A DNA stretch of 64,000 nt from Cheilinus undulatus (Eukaryota > Chordata > Actinopteri > Labriformes > Labridae). Location: NCBI RefSeq assembly GCF_018320785.1, contig NC_054873.1, forward strand, positions 26,068,196-26,132,195, written 5' to 3'. Shown piece by piece: positions 34,601 to 64,000 of the stretch; within the stretch, counting starts at the first letter, position 1, and each line of letters opens with the position of its first letter. Below the pieces are notes generated by a model, which worked only from the letters and a program-made list of their open reading frames with translations, was not told the origin of the DNA and did not search any database. Made by a program: the position numbers and the translations under genes.

Positions 34601-36866
34601 AGTATCCTGCAAAATGTGAAAAAAGGCCCTCTGGCAGTGAGAATAAATCCAGTGTTGTTACTTGCTACCACAGCCTACCCAGTCTGCTGAGTGGTACCTG
34701 GAGAAGTGAGCATAGTCCCAAATGATTACCTACATTTCAAACAGCCAATCCAGCAAATGATAATGGCTTTGCATTATAAAGACATATCAGGCCAGCATAT
34801 AAAGTTAACCTTAAATGGTCTGTGGTAGAGGGGTGTGGTGCAGCTCAGCTGCTGGGGAGAGATGTGTGGAAGTGGCTCAGGGGAGCATTGCCAGAGCTGA
34901 ATTGACACAGGTGTTTTCTGTGAGTTGATTGTGCTCTTTGTCTCTGCAGTAGCAGGCTGAACCTGGAGACTCAGACACATGCAGCAGAGCAGCGAGGCTG
35001 TGCTGCTCACTACTAAAAGATTTGAGTTGAACGTGGGATTGCCAAAATGGACTGAAGAGGTTGAGCACCAGGCAAGTCAGATGAAGAAGAAAAACTTAGA
35101 TGATTTATGTGTTATGTGTGTGAGTAGTATTAAAGAAGTATTTACTTAAATTTGAAGCCACACCTGTGTATTTATTGTGCTGAAGAGGACCCTGTAACAC
35201 AGACATCTGCTACATGGTCATCTAGTGTTTGCATATTACCACTTAACTAAGCTCACTATGAAATTAACAAGCTAAGACGAGCAGATTTTATGATCACCAC
35301 TGGCCCACAGATGACGACGTGATTATGCATGAGTGAACTATTCCAAATTGGGCAGCAGTGTGGGGGAAATGCAAAGCAGCACACTAGTGTACTCCAATGA
35401 CTTTTTGTTGAGGGGACTGTGAAGTGGGTGTAGTATACTGAGGCTGAAAGATAGTCTGTAAACTTGCACATACCCTACACTACACCTCTGACTATGCTCG
35501 GCATTTATCTGTGTTGATCTATTTATTCATTTGTATATCAATTTATTTTGCACCAAGTGAAATGAGAGTGCAGTAATGAGCTGCTCTAGTGGCCTGAGAT
35601 TGAACCATCTCAACTGAGACTTGCGCTGTAGTGTAAATTAACAGCATAAAGAACACCTGCAGCTAACTGGTATGAAGTGCCAGTGCTGCTGTAATGTTAT
35701 CAGCTCTCCTAGAGACCTTCTCGTCCAATTAGATAACTTAACTGTAATGATATGTTGTATAATGAACAACATTTAAGTCCCAGCCATGCAGCTGTTTTAA
35801 ATTGAGCTGTATGTTTGATATCTATGGATAGAACAGTATCACCAAACAATGAAGGTTTTTAGCTTTCTAACCAAAAAGTACAACAGTATATTGAGCTCCT
35901 GTGTGGCTGGAATCCATGTGTGTGTGGAGTTACAGTCAAAAACAGTCTTTTGCCTTTACACTATAAACATGTTGACAATTCTACTGAACTTAAAAAATGC
36001 TCTTTGATTTTTCATGCAGTGCTGTAATAAATGTGCCAAAAACTGGTGTTGGTGTTTCACTGTTAACCTGAAATAATGAGCAAGTAGGGCATGGAATTAC
36101 CTTTTCCAGTATGTTAGGTCGAGAAATGAGAAAACAGGGGAGCGGCTGGATCCTGGGCTGAGCTCAGTGTCAGAGCCGTCATCTGACAGGTTGCTGTAAC
36201 TGGGAGACTGAGCTGGCGAGGCACTGGAGGTGGTGCTGTGAGCGTCTGAGTCTGAGGAGTAGGACATGGCAAAAATTGTGGAGGTCTTTAAGGAACAAGT
36301 GCATAATGTAAATTTTTTTACTGATTAAATAAAAGGGACCCACTGTTTCTTTTCAGCTCTTTTTGCAGCCTGCTGATCTGGCTCGGCCTTGCTTTCTTGG
36401 AGATGGACTTGATTTTCTTGGGCCTGGAAGTGATCTTTAGGCTGGGACCTCCTCGGGCATCAACAACCTGAAGAATGACAACAGAATGATTTAGAATAAA
36501 AATAGTGTACACATTACTTAACATATCTGGTATATCATCAAATCCAAACTTACATGGTTCCAGTTCTTCTTGGTTCCCACAGGAAGTTTTTTCCACCGTT
36601 TCACCAGGAGCACGCAGGCATTACAGATTTCTCCTGAGCGTGTTTCACTTAGTCTGTAAGACAATTACAGATTGTAAAGGACTGACACTGGGGAAAATGT
36701 CTGCTTTCAAACCCCACGTGTTCAGCTGTGCCTCTTACCCGAAGCAGCTCCTGAAGTCTTTCTCGTAGCGCTTGCTGTCCGTGAAACGGGAGCTTGACGA
36801 CTTTGCGCGGCAGATGCAGCAGCCATCCAAGCTTCTGTACATTTTTGGCTTGTGAAAGCCAAACAT
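31681..36866 (-). CDS. sinhcaf: SINHCAF / FAM60A, SIN3-HDAC complex-associated factor
   Basis: SINHCAF is a nuclear subunit of the SIN3-HDAC co-repressor complex. Coding exons: 36866-36739, 36653-36554, 36467-36344, 36251-36101, 32008-31681; phases close, 276 codons (human 221). The start MFGFHKPKMYRSLDGCCICRAKSSSSRF is family-typical. Conserved Cys pairs (CCIC, and GEICNACV later) form the putative zinc-binding N-terminal part. Then come KRWKKLPVGTKKNWNHVVDAR, a basic segment (SLKITSRPKKIKS), SDAHSTTSSASPAQSPSYSN, FSFLDLTYWKRQKVCCGIIY and GRFGEVLIDPHLFKPCC. After this the protein has an inserted poly-Gln/Glu/Asp run and an extended tail ending DEGW, in place of the short human tail ending in QEW. 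The ATG lies directly after an acceptor (gcag|atg), so the 5' UTR is spliced from an upstream exon. Confidence 0.94.
31792..31930 (-). repeat. sinhcaf: trinucleotide-rich acidic/Gln tract in sinhcaf
   Basis: The coding strand is dominated by GAG/GAA/GAC and CAG/CAA codons. It encodes five consecutive Gln, then six Glu and further Asp/Glu runs up to VEVEEGPGG. It lies at the point where the family's conserved core (HLFKPCC) ends, and is likely polymorphic in length. Confidence 0.75.
32985..33966 (-). mobile_element. internally deleted Tc1-like transposon
   Basis: About 980 bp, bounded by TA on both sides (32983-32984 and 33967-33968) with terminal inverted repeats: left cagtgcattcagaaagtatt, right (complemented) caatgaattcagaaagcatt, both continuing to a shared tcaattttgttatgttg. 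The minus strand keeps the N-terminal transposase region, ELRDRIVARHRSWE then GRWALVGEVIKNLMATLTWLQRS (paired-type helix-turn-helix part), but the catalytic region is missing. It sits in the large sinhcaf intron. Confidence 0.75.
34821..35214. mobile_element. solo LTR (394 bp) with 5-bp target duplication
   Basis: It begins TGTGGTAG and ends CTGCTACA, imperfect inverted termini with the TG...CA rule. It is flanked on both sides by the pentamer tggtc (34816-34820 and 35215-35219). An ATTAAA at 35129-35134 could be the LTR poly(A) signal. No internal gag/pol region is present. The family (Gypsy-type or retrovirus-like) cannot be told from the LTR alone. It lies in the sinhcaf intron. Confidence 0.65.
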
Positions 36867-39265
36867 CTGCGTGCAAAACATGAGTACAATATTAACACTT
36901 CAGCCTCTCATCAGTGTGCGTGATGCGCTTACTGCAGCGCCTCTCTGCAGCCATGCATTTGTGGCTCAGGACGCATGTTTTATCTCATTATCCCACTTTA
37001 TTCCAGCCAAATGTGTGTTCGAAAAATAAAACTGGTGTTTTGTCACGCTAAAAGCATGCAGGGGAAGCGATTTTGCTGGAGCATCCCTCCGCTTTGACCC
37101 ACATGAGGGAAGTAGGTCAACAGTCAGACAGCGTGTCAGACAGATCATGTCACCATGCTGCGCTCACAGGATGCACGCTTCATTTTGGAAATCCAAAATA
37201 TAAGCACGCACAGCCCGATCCCCCAGGCTGCAAGGGATGGATTATAAAGAACAAACTACGAAATATGAGGGTTCATTTCAGGAGAAATGTGAAGGTGTGA
37301 ACGTATATATGAAGAATCCCTCGAAATATGATAGGCGCTCAAAATGCGCACGGGAATTATGATTTATGTTGCTAGGCAAAATTTAATCTCCACAGCACAT
37401 GTGGATCTGAACTGCGGCAAAACTGTGAGCCGCGCCCCCCAGACTGGATTTTTTTCTTGCCATCAGTCCTAGGGGTCTTCTGACAGTGCGGTGCCACAGA
37501 GAGAGCTCAGAGAGAGAGCAGGAAAAATCAAAGAGCTCTCACTCTGCCAGTTAATCAGGTACCACTTATGGCTGGGAGTAAGCCTGTTTACCATCTCTTG
37601 GCTTTTACTCCAGTAGAAATATGTGTATGATTAGAGATTCCAGCAGATGGAAAACTCTCCAGGAAAAATGCATAAAATGGGAGCCATGTTATTCCCCATT
37701 AATTGTAACTGACATCAGTATAATTGCCAAAGAAATAAAGTAATTAATACAGATTTACGGTCAAAATACTGCACGAAAAAATATGTAAATATACATCATA
37801 CTGTGTGTATTTCTTGTATTAAACTACAGCAGTGACAACAGAAAAATACAGGAAAAGTGCTGTTACAACACATATTTGCATACATACGCGTAAAAGTATT
37901 AATAGAAGGAAAAATACCACAAGGTAATAAGACAGATGTAATTAACCATACCAGCACCACAAATCTCTAACACTACAGGTGTTACATAAAATAACCTTGC
38001 ACTGTCTCTGGAAGGCCGACCCCATGTTCAGCATGGAGTGTCTCATCTGTAAACACACACGATCTCTGCAGCAGAATACAGTACGTGACGCAACTCAACA
38101 TGGCAACACACTTCAAAGGCGGAGGCAGAGTGGAGAAGGGGGTGTGATGCGATTTTCCGCAAAAATTGTAATAATAAATTAAAACTGCAAATAATATCCA
38201 AAAAGAAGTAAGGTCATGCGTAAACAGCACCCGGCATTTAAAAATTAAAGTCGACAATGAAAAATACGGTTGTTTTTATCGAGAGAAAAGTGCAAGTCGC
38301 CAATTTCACCGCCCACTCCAGCGAGGAAGCATGGCATGCCACACGACCTGCTTCATGCGCACCCATTTTATGATGTCCGTCCTCTGCTCGACGATGCCAG
38401 ACTTTCTTTCCACACATTAACTTTAGTGTTGTTTAAATAACTAAAACAAACACATCTCGACAGAAAATGTCCCCTTTGTCGATGTTGAAGGCAATCCTTT
38501 CTCATTTAATCGTGTAATTTGATCTTTACTCTTTGTTATTCCACAGCCGCGTCACTGCAACAGTCCTCCTTCAACTACATGTGCACGAAGTTCAAAACGA
38601 CAGGGCTTTTAAAAGTCGGTTCTGGCACTATTTAATGACCCCGAGGGCATTTATATACATAGTGTAACTATCAGAAGACGGCCATAAATACTTTGTGTTT
38701 GCAGCAGCTGTTTTGTTGACATCAGCGGCCGCGTGCTTAGACGCATCTCTGGTCCGGGTGGGCGTGAGAGCTTCAACTTGGCTTATTTAGCAGGCGTAAA
38801 CGTGTAGTAGACTGCAGCCGCACCACAAACACTATTTGTTACCACGAGGCTTGTTAAAGACGAGAATGTTTCCGACCGTAACATTTACTATAACCGGCTT
38901 TAGTTGCATTTAGAGACAGATACGCGTAGTGATTTCCTTCGACAGTCTGAAACAAACAATAATATCAACACCCTTCTCGCGACTATCGTGTCTGCACATG
39001 AAACATACAGACATTTTAAAACGCGTTTTCTTGCTTTTCTTCCTGTCTGAATACTTCTTCCGCTTACTTTATATGTTCGTAAGTTCGGCAATTAATCAAC
39101 CTGACCACCCAGTCGGTCTAGCAGCAGGCCAAAAAAGAGCAATTGTTCTGAGACAACTCGGAGCTTGTTTTGAATTGCACATCAAAAAAGCACAGCTCAG
39201 ACTTTACTCTCTCTAAAAGCTTCATGGACTGAACAAAACAGAGAAAAACCCGCTGCATACGTTAC
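36867..39265 (-). other. sinhcaf: sinhcaf first intron
   Basis: About 2.4 kb between the coding start exon and the presumed non-coding first exon. CpG dinucleotides become frequent from about 38,200 upward, as expected near a promoter. No other gene was recognised. Confidence 0.5.
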
Positions 39266-39430
39266 CTTGGAGCAAGCTGAGTGTAGCTGATACAAAGTAA
39301 TAGTCCTGTTTGCGCGTCGTAGCGATGTGACTATTATGACAATCAACCCGCATCAGTAACCCGCTCCCTTGTTGATGTCTGCGCTTGTGGACGGGACTGG
39401 ATAGTTGTGGACACAGTGCGCATGCGTTGT
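39266..39430 (-). promoter_or_regulatory. sinhcaf: presumed sinhcaf non-coding first exon and promoter
   Basis: On the minus strand, a strong donor (caag|gtaacg) ends an exon at 39266, matching the acceptor at the sinhcaf ATG. Upstream sequence to about 39,700 is GC-richer and CpG-containing. The transcription start is not determined. Confidence 0.45.
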
Positions 39431-39913
39431 ATCCACACCTCCATTTCAGAGTAGGGCAGAAGGCTTTTTTTCTTTTTCTTCAATCAAAGCATTTACATAA
39501 ACGACGTATGACGTAGCCGTGCGTCTGCATTCTACTGGCCTTATAAGGATGGGAACATTGCGCGGGAATAGGGGGCTCGGCCCCGGTTGCTATGGCACAT
39601 TGGAGAGTGTAAGCGAGGGGGCGGGTCCTGTCGTTTTACTACAGAGCGCCAGATGGCCCGTCTGGAGGCCTACGGTTTTTAGGAGGCTCGGCGTCTCGCA
39701 GGGATATACGCTTTGTTGATTTGAATTGCGTGACAACTGCCCAGATTAGGGGTAAATAAAAGGTGGGTGAAGCATGGCCTCCATCCAGTGGCCAGTTTAG
39801 GGCGAGCACCCACCAGTATCGGCTTTAGTAGCCAGCAGCAAACCGATCATCCTACTGTCACGTTATACAACACCGCAGTTGACAACAGTGCAAAGACCGC
39901 CTGGGCTTTAATA

Positions 39914-39952
39914 CCAACTGCTACAGCTCTTCACGAGAGCTGTAGTAGTTGG
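39914..39952. other. long perfect-like hairpin
   Basis: A 17-bp left arm (39914-39930, ccaactgctacagctct) and a 17-bp right arm (39936-39952) pair at 16 of 17 positions around a 5-nt loop (tcacg). It lies upstream of the sinhcaf promoter, outside any recognised gene. Confidence 0.7.
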
Positions 39953-40143
39953 CTCGTTTACGACACGGAAACATTACTTTCCATTTTCTGAACCAAATGG
40001 TAGGCTGCCTGAACCAATTTATCGACTCGACCTCCTGCTGGCAAAAGCTCAAACAATTTTACCTTTAGACACAATTTGCAAAACTACCCCCAAAAAAAAA
40101 AAAACTCTCAATCATACTCTGAAACACATTCTGCATTGTGATG

Positions 40144-40440
40144 TATAGGGGAGAGTGGGGTAAGATGAGCCAGTTTTTACATGAGGTGTTTTTACAGTGA
40201 CAGGATGACAGTAATGCCTATATATAAGACCTGTACATATACTTCAGGATGTGGACATCCCTGGGAATATTGGTTTGGGTCTAAAAAAACATTTAAAAAA
40301 TGATAAAGTGGTTTCTTGGCTCAACTTTACCCTGACCAGAGGTAAATTGAGCCTTTGGAGAAAATATGTTTGGGTAATTCATGCCATTGGTTATGTTGAT
40401 ATAAAGTTGAAAAATTTCACCTCATAATTTGCTTAATCAA
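40144..40440. repeat. repeat-like segment beginning ggggagagtggggtaagatg
   Basis: The 'gagagtggggtaagatgagcc' motif is one I associate with dispersed fish repeats, and a related phrase (ggtaaattgagcc) recurs near 40340. No second terminus or target duplication was identified. Confidence 0.3.
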
Positions 40441-40812
40441 AGCAAGAAATTCAGTACCAAATAAAACTTAGAAGTTTTCTTTAAATGGCAACTTTACAAC
40501 TTCAAAGGGCAATTTTGGAACAGGATTGTGTTCAAAATAAAAAATAGGCTAATATAATGGGTACAAATTGAAAGGCCATTTGTCTTCAGTAAGGACTAAG
40601 GAGTTAGCATTTTAAAAATGGACAAAAAACACACTGCCATTTTCACAAAACCATGCACCTGCTCAGCTTCAGTGAAAAGAACAGTTAACTCCAGCATCAA
40701 ATTAGAAAAGAATAAAACTGACTGCACTCCTTTAGAACTGGATTAAAACAGAATGTCCTACTTAGTGCAGCACACGGGCATATTTGCAAAAAATCAAGGA
40801 CAACTCAAGATG

Positions 40813-40848
40813 AAACAAACAAACAAACAAACAAACAAACAAAAAAAA
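40813..40848. repeat. (AAAC)n microsatellite
   Basis: About seven perfect caaa/aaac units followed by an A run. Confidence 0.9.
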
Positions 40849-40914
40849 GCCATTTAAATCCACTGCATTTCTCCACACCCACTTGAAAACACTTTTTCTT
40901 ATGACTGGAGAACC

Positions 40915-41300
40915 AGATGACTTTGTAAATCTTTTTCAAGTTTGTACATGTTTCAGACTTTGTAATTTTGTACTGGACTTTGTACCTGTTTTTCAAGTTA
41001 GGTGAAAGTGTTTCAGACTTTGTGATTTTGTGTCAAACTTCGTAAATCTGTTTCTTCTGTAAAAGAGTTTCAAGCTTTGTAATTTTTCATTTGGCTTTGT
41101 AAATTTGTTTCAAGTTTGATTAAGTGTTTCAGACTTTGTGATTTTATACTAGACTTTTTGTAAAATGTAAAATGTAATTTTTTTTTGTCATTTTTGTAAG
41201 TGTTTTGCCAACATAGATTTGTTTTCTGAAATATAAAAATGATCCTGCTAATGTAGCTTTGTTTCAAGCCTTGCAATTTTGTACTGCACTTCCAGGCCAC
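40915..41300. repeat. degenerate tandem array, unit like gactttgtaattttgtact
   Basis: Roughly twenty-base units with the core actttgtaa/ttttgta recur many times, interleaved with tttcaagtttg and gtgtttcagac blocks that suggest a longer higher-order unit. It lies just beyond the dennd5b 3' end. Confidence 0.7.
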
Positions 41301-41435
41301 TGTATAAAGGGGTTGCAATACGATTGTTGTTGGGAGTTAAATGGAAAGAAATAACTCAACAATCTCATTAAATGTGCAGTGTAGACAACACAACAAAAAT
41401 ACAACTCAAATAAAGTTATTTATGCCAATATTAAT

Positions 41436-42550
41436 TTTATTCTTTAACCACACATTTCATAAATAACACTTCATTATTGCTTCCCCTAATCTGTATTTAA
41501 ATGATAATAGAGGCTTGGTCTTTGTTGGTTACATAGTGCTTGCAGGGCAGTGCAGGAGACAGCAGTTTTATACTTTAACAGTTTTAAAATTAAATGCAAC
41601 ATCAACATAATACCTAGGATTTTGAACAACCTGTGCTCTATTGTATCAGAAGACAACTGAACAGTCAAGAAACAAATTGCATGACTATTATACACATTTT
41701 CAGTAGAGTGTGTCGAATATTTTCTTTTACACAGACACAAACAAAATGCCTTTAGACAGAAAAATATGCCACAGATTCATTACACCATAATAACAAATGG
41801 GCACGATTATATCAAAGATCTAATGAAGCAACTTATTTACAATGACAGAGAGGGGGAGAAGCTTTCTATCAAAGTGACAAAGACTATTTCAGCTGACACA
41901 ATGAGGACACCAGTTTGGTTTCAGTGTGATGATTTCATGAATGTGATCCCAAACTGAAATTAAAAAAAAGGAAAGGGAAAGTGCACAATAGTTTGTAACA
42001 TACTTGGGAGATGAGTTATCCCTCTGGTGTATACGTACTTGGGTATTGAATGATTTAAGTCCAGAAAAAATGCTTGTATATAATAAGGCCTGAGTCCTGA
42101 TATATCACAACACAGTAAGACGTAAAACAAACATATTTTGGCCATGCATGTGCTAAGTTTATAATTCAAGTGCAAGCAATACAGCAGTCGAAGGAGAGTT
42201 AGAGTGGTTCTGGGGTTGGGTACAGTAAATGGTGTGATCTGTGAAATACTACTGTAGATGTGAGGTTATGAATGACTCTCTATTTCTCCTCTGGGAAACA
42301 GAATTTCACAGTGTAAACAAGCATAGGAAAACTTGGACTACTTCCTGAAGCAAATACAGTATATCAGACATTTACATCAAGGAACAAGGCAAAGTGTTTG
42401 AAGCTCAAGTTGCCAGCGCCTTCTTTTAGTCCACTGTCCTTTAAGTCGTGGTTTTCAAGAGTTTAAATGTAGTTTTTTCTCCCTAAATGAAAAGATGAAT
42501 GTGAACCCATCAGGTGCAGCAGGAGGTGAACTTGGTTAATATTTTCAGGG
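41436..42550 (-). other. dennd5b: probable dennd5b 3' UTR
   Basis: Non-coding DNA beyond the dennd5b stop. Minus-strand AATAAA at 41436-41441 is the candidate poly(A) signal, giving a 3' UTR of about 1.1 kb. Confidence 0.5.
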
Positions 42551-62426
<19,876 letters not shown>

Positions 62427-64000
62427 CTGAAAGACAGACACAGAGGAGAGATGCTTAGGACGCTATTGCATCAGCAAAGGCTGATCTCTGACCTTCATTT
62501 CTGCTGAGTCAGAATTTCTGAGAAAGCAAAAAAAGGGAATTAATGACACCAGCTTTGATGTATAAAACAGATCAGATAGGACAGGATGAACTTGTTCATC
62601 TGTTGTCGACGGTGCAACCAATTCTGCAGAGAAAGGGCGAAAAACCCTTCCAAAAGTTATGTAACTCACCTCATTAGCATAGAGATAGACTGGAAACGCA
62701 GCAAAGCACCCCTCATCCCTGACACACTGCAGCACGAAACGTTGTACGCATGCAAGAATGAAAACATGCTGCTTCTTCATCCATCAAGAGGATAAAATAC
62801 GAGAGATTTCTTTATAACAGCTGCCTGCATATATGAAAGGGCTGAATTTGCACCGGATACAAAGAAATCTTAACTCCATATTCCTGTTCTTATAATGCAG
62901 GGATTTGATGCATGGCTCTGTCAGGCTCGAGTTTCTCCTATGTTCAGTTTCTGCAGCATGTGTCAGCTTCCAGCTTCTGTTACATTCAGAATGCTGCCTG
63001 TGTGCTGAAGAAGCTTGGACACAAGACATAGTAATAAACTGTGATTGTCATTGTGTTTGCAGTCGACTGTCAGCAGTGAATGAAGAACTTTCATTGTTCA
63101 CCATCTTTGTTAGGGGTGTCCTTGAGCAGTACAGTTGGACTGAATGTTCAGATTGTGCTGATTGCACTGCATGACATGAACAAAACAGACAAAAACTGTC
63201 GGTCTACACTGCAAACCTTGACCTTTGGCCACCACTGCGGTTACAGAGTCCTGTATTTTATGTCCTATGATGTTATTAAAGCTTGGTAAGGGCTATCTTC
63301 ACAGTATAGATGTGAAAATGAAGGGATATGGATGTTTGGCATGCAAGTTTGAGCAAGGTCTGCATAATAGAAGAACAATATATAATAGCAACAATATTGT
63401 TTAATATTGTGATAACGATATGAAGTTGGTGCGTCCTATCTTAAGATGACATAGTCCAATCTTACATGTTAGATTTTACAAATAGGTGACTGACATTCCA
63501 ACACCATTTTACTTTTATGTACTCATTGATTCATATCTTCATCTGCAAAATAGGAAATAAGACCCATCATTATTAATAAGCTTCATTATGGTGAGCTAAT
63601 AACCATATTGAACATGTCCATTTACAATACAGAAGACTCATAGCTGACATATAGGGGTCCACTATGATGGGAAATTGGTACCTGCCACCAGCCTGCATGT
63701 ACTTTTGAGCTGTGTTGGGTGAATTTCCCCAGCCTATTGGTAAATAAGCAGCCTAAGCTAACAGAGTGATTGTGTCACAGTACACGGCATAAATTAAACC
63801 CCTTTTTTCTGCTTATCCCTTATTCCTACCGTTGTTAAAAAAAGCCAGAATTCTGGCGTGAGACTGCAGAAATTGAGTTAAACACATTAAATTCTAGCAA
63901 GTCTGACAATCTTAATGTAATAAAATGCATGTAAATTGTATAGGCAGTGTCCCCTTAGGAAGCCCAGCAAATGTTTGCTTGGTTACATAGAGCACAAATT
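62427..64000 (-). other. dennd5b: dennd5b intron (window end)
   Basis: Upstream of the first dennd5b exon in the window, whose acceptor ends cag|gcgaagg and is entered in phase 1. The exon coding the N-terminus was not found here and must lie beyond 64000. No other gene or clear repeat was seen. Confidence 0.7.

Noticed and set aside
39570-39600. RFX X-box-like motif (ggttgctatggcac) near the sinhcaf promoter
   Set aside because: Only one half fits the consensus and nothing else supports a ciliary-type promoter.

Overview
This is nuclear DNA from a ray-finned fish, most likely a percomorph teleost. The genes are split by many GT-AG introns, and every protein I could rebuild is a recognisable vertebrate orthologue. 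The introns and spacers carry typical teleost repeats: Tc1/mariner, hAT, tRNA-derived SINEs, a LINE tail and a solo LTR. There are no prokaryotic features. I cannot name the species.

Layout: (1) 1-15,955, plus strand: the 3' part of magi2 (synaptic/junctional scaffold), from a 32-nt micro-exon at 4,017 to the stop at 13,591, then a 3' UTR of about 2.3 kb. The last three PDZ domains are here, plus a cassette exon that switches the reading frame of the final exon. (2) 16,364-23,950, minus: ergic2, 13 coding exons, complete (370 codons), convergent with magi2. (3) 24,270-25,150: decayed Tc1-like DNA. (4) 26,069-27,350, minus: kxd1, 4 coding exons, complete (185 codons). (5) 27,450-29,600: repeat block. 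(6) 29,767-39,330, minus: sinhcaf (fam60a), five coding exons (276 codons) with an acidic C-terminal insertion and a distal non-coding first exon. Its large intron holds a Tc1-type derivative and a solo LTR with a 5-bp target duplication. (7) 39,330-41,435: intergenic, with a 17-bp-arm hairpin and a degenerate tandem array. (8) 41,436 to the window end, minus: dennd5b, 20 exons and 1,227 codons down to the stop; only the extreme N-terminus lies beyond the window. Its introns hold a near-complete Tc1 transposon, two hAT-type elements with 8-bp duplications, a SINE, a LINE tail and a long tetranucleotide microsatellite.

The genes do not form a pathway. ergic2 (ER-Golgi cycling), kxd1 (BORC/BLOC-1-related lysosome positioning) and dennd5b (Rab GEF) all act in membrane traffic, while sinhcaf belongs to the SIN3-HDAC complex. 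In human, ERGIC2, SINHCAF and DENND5B lie in the same chromosome band region (12p11), so that part is probably conserved synteny. magi2 and kxd1 are from other human chromosomes.

Exon ends were set by splice consensus and reading phase. All junctions in the five genes are phase-consistent. Family comparisons are from memory, with no database search.
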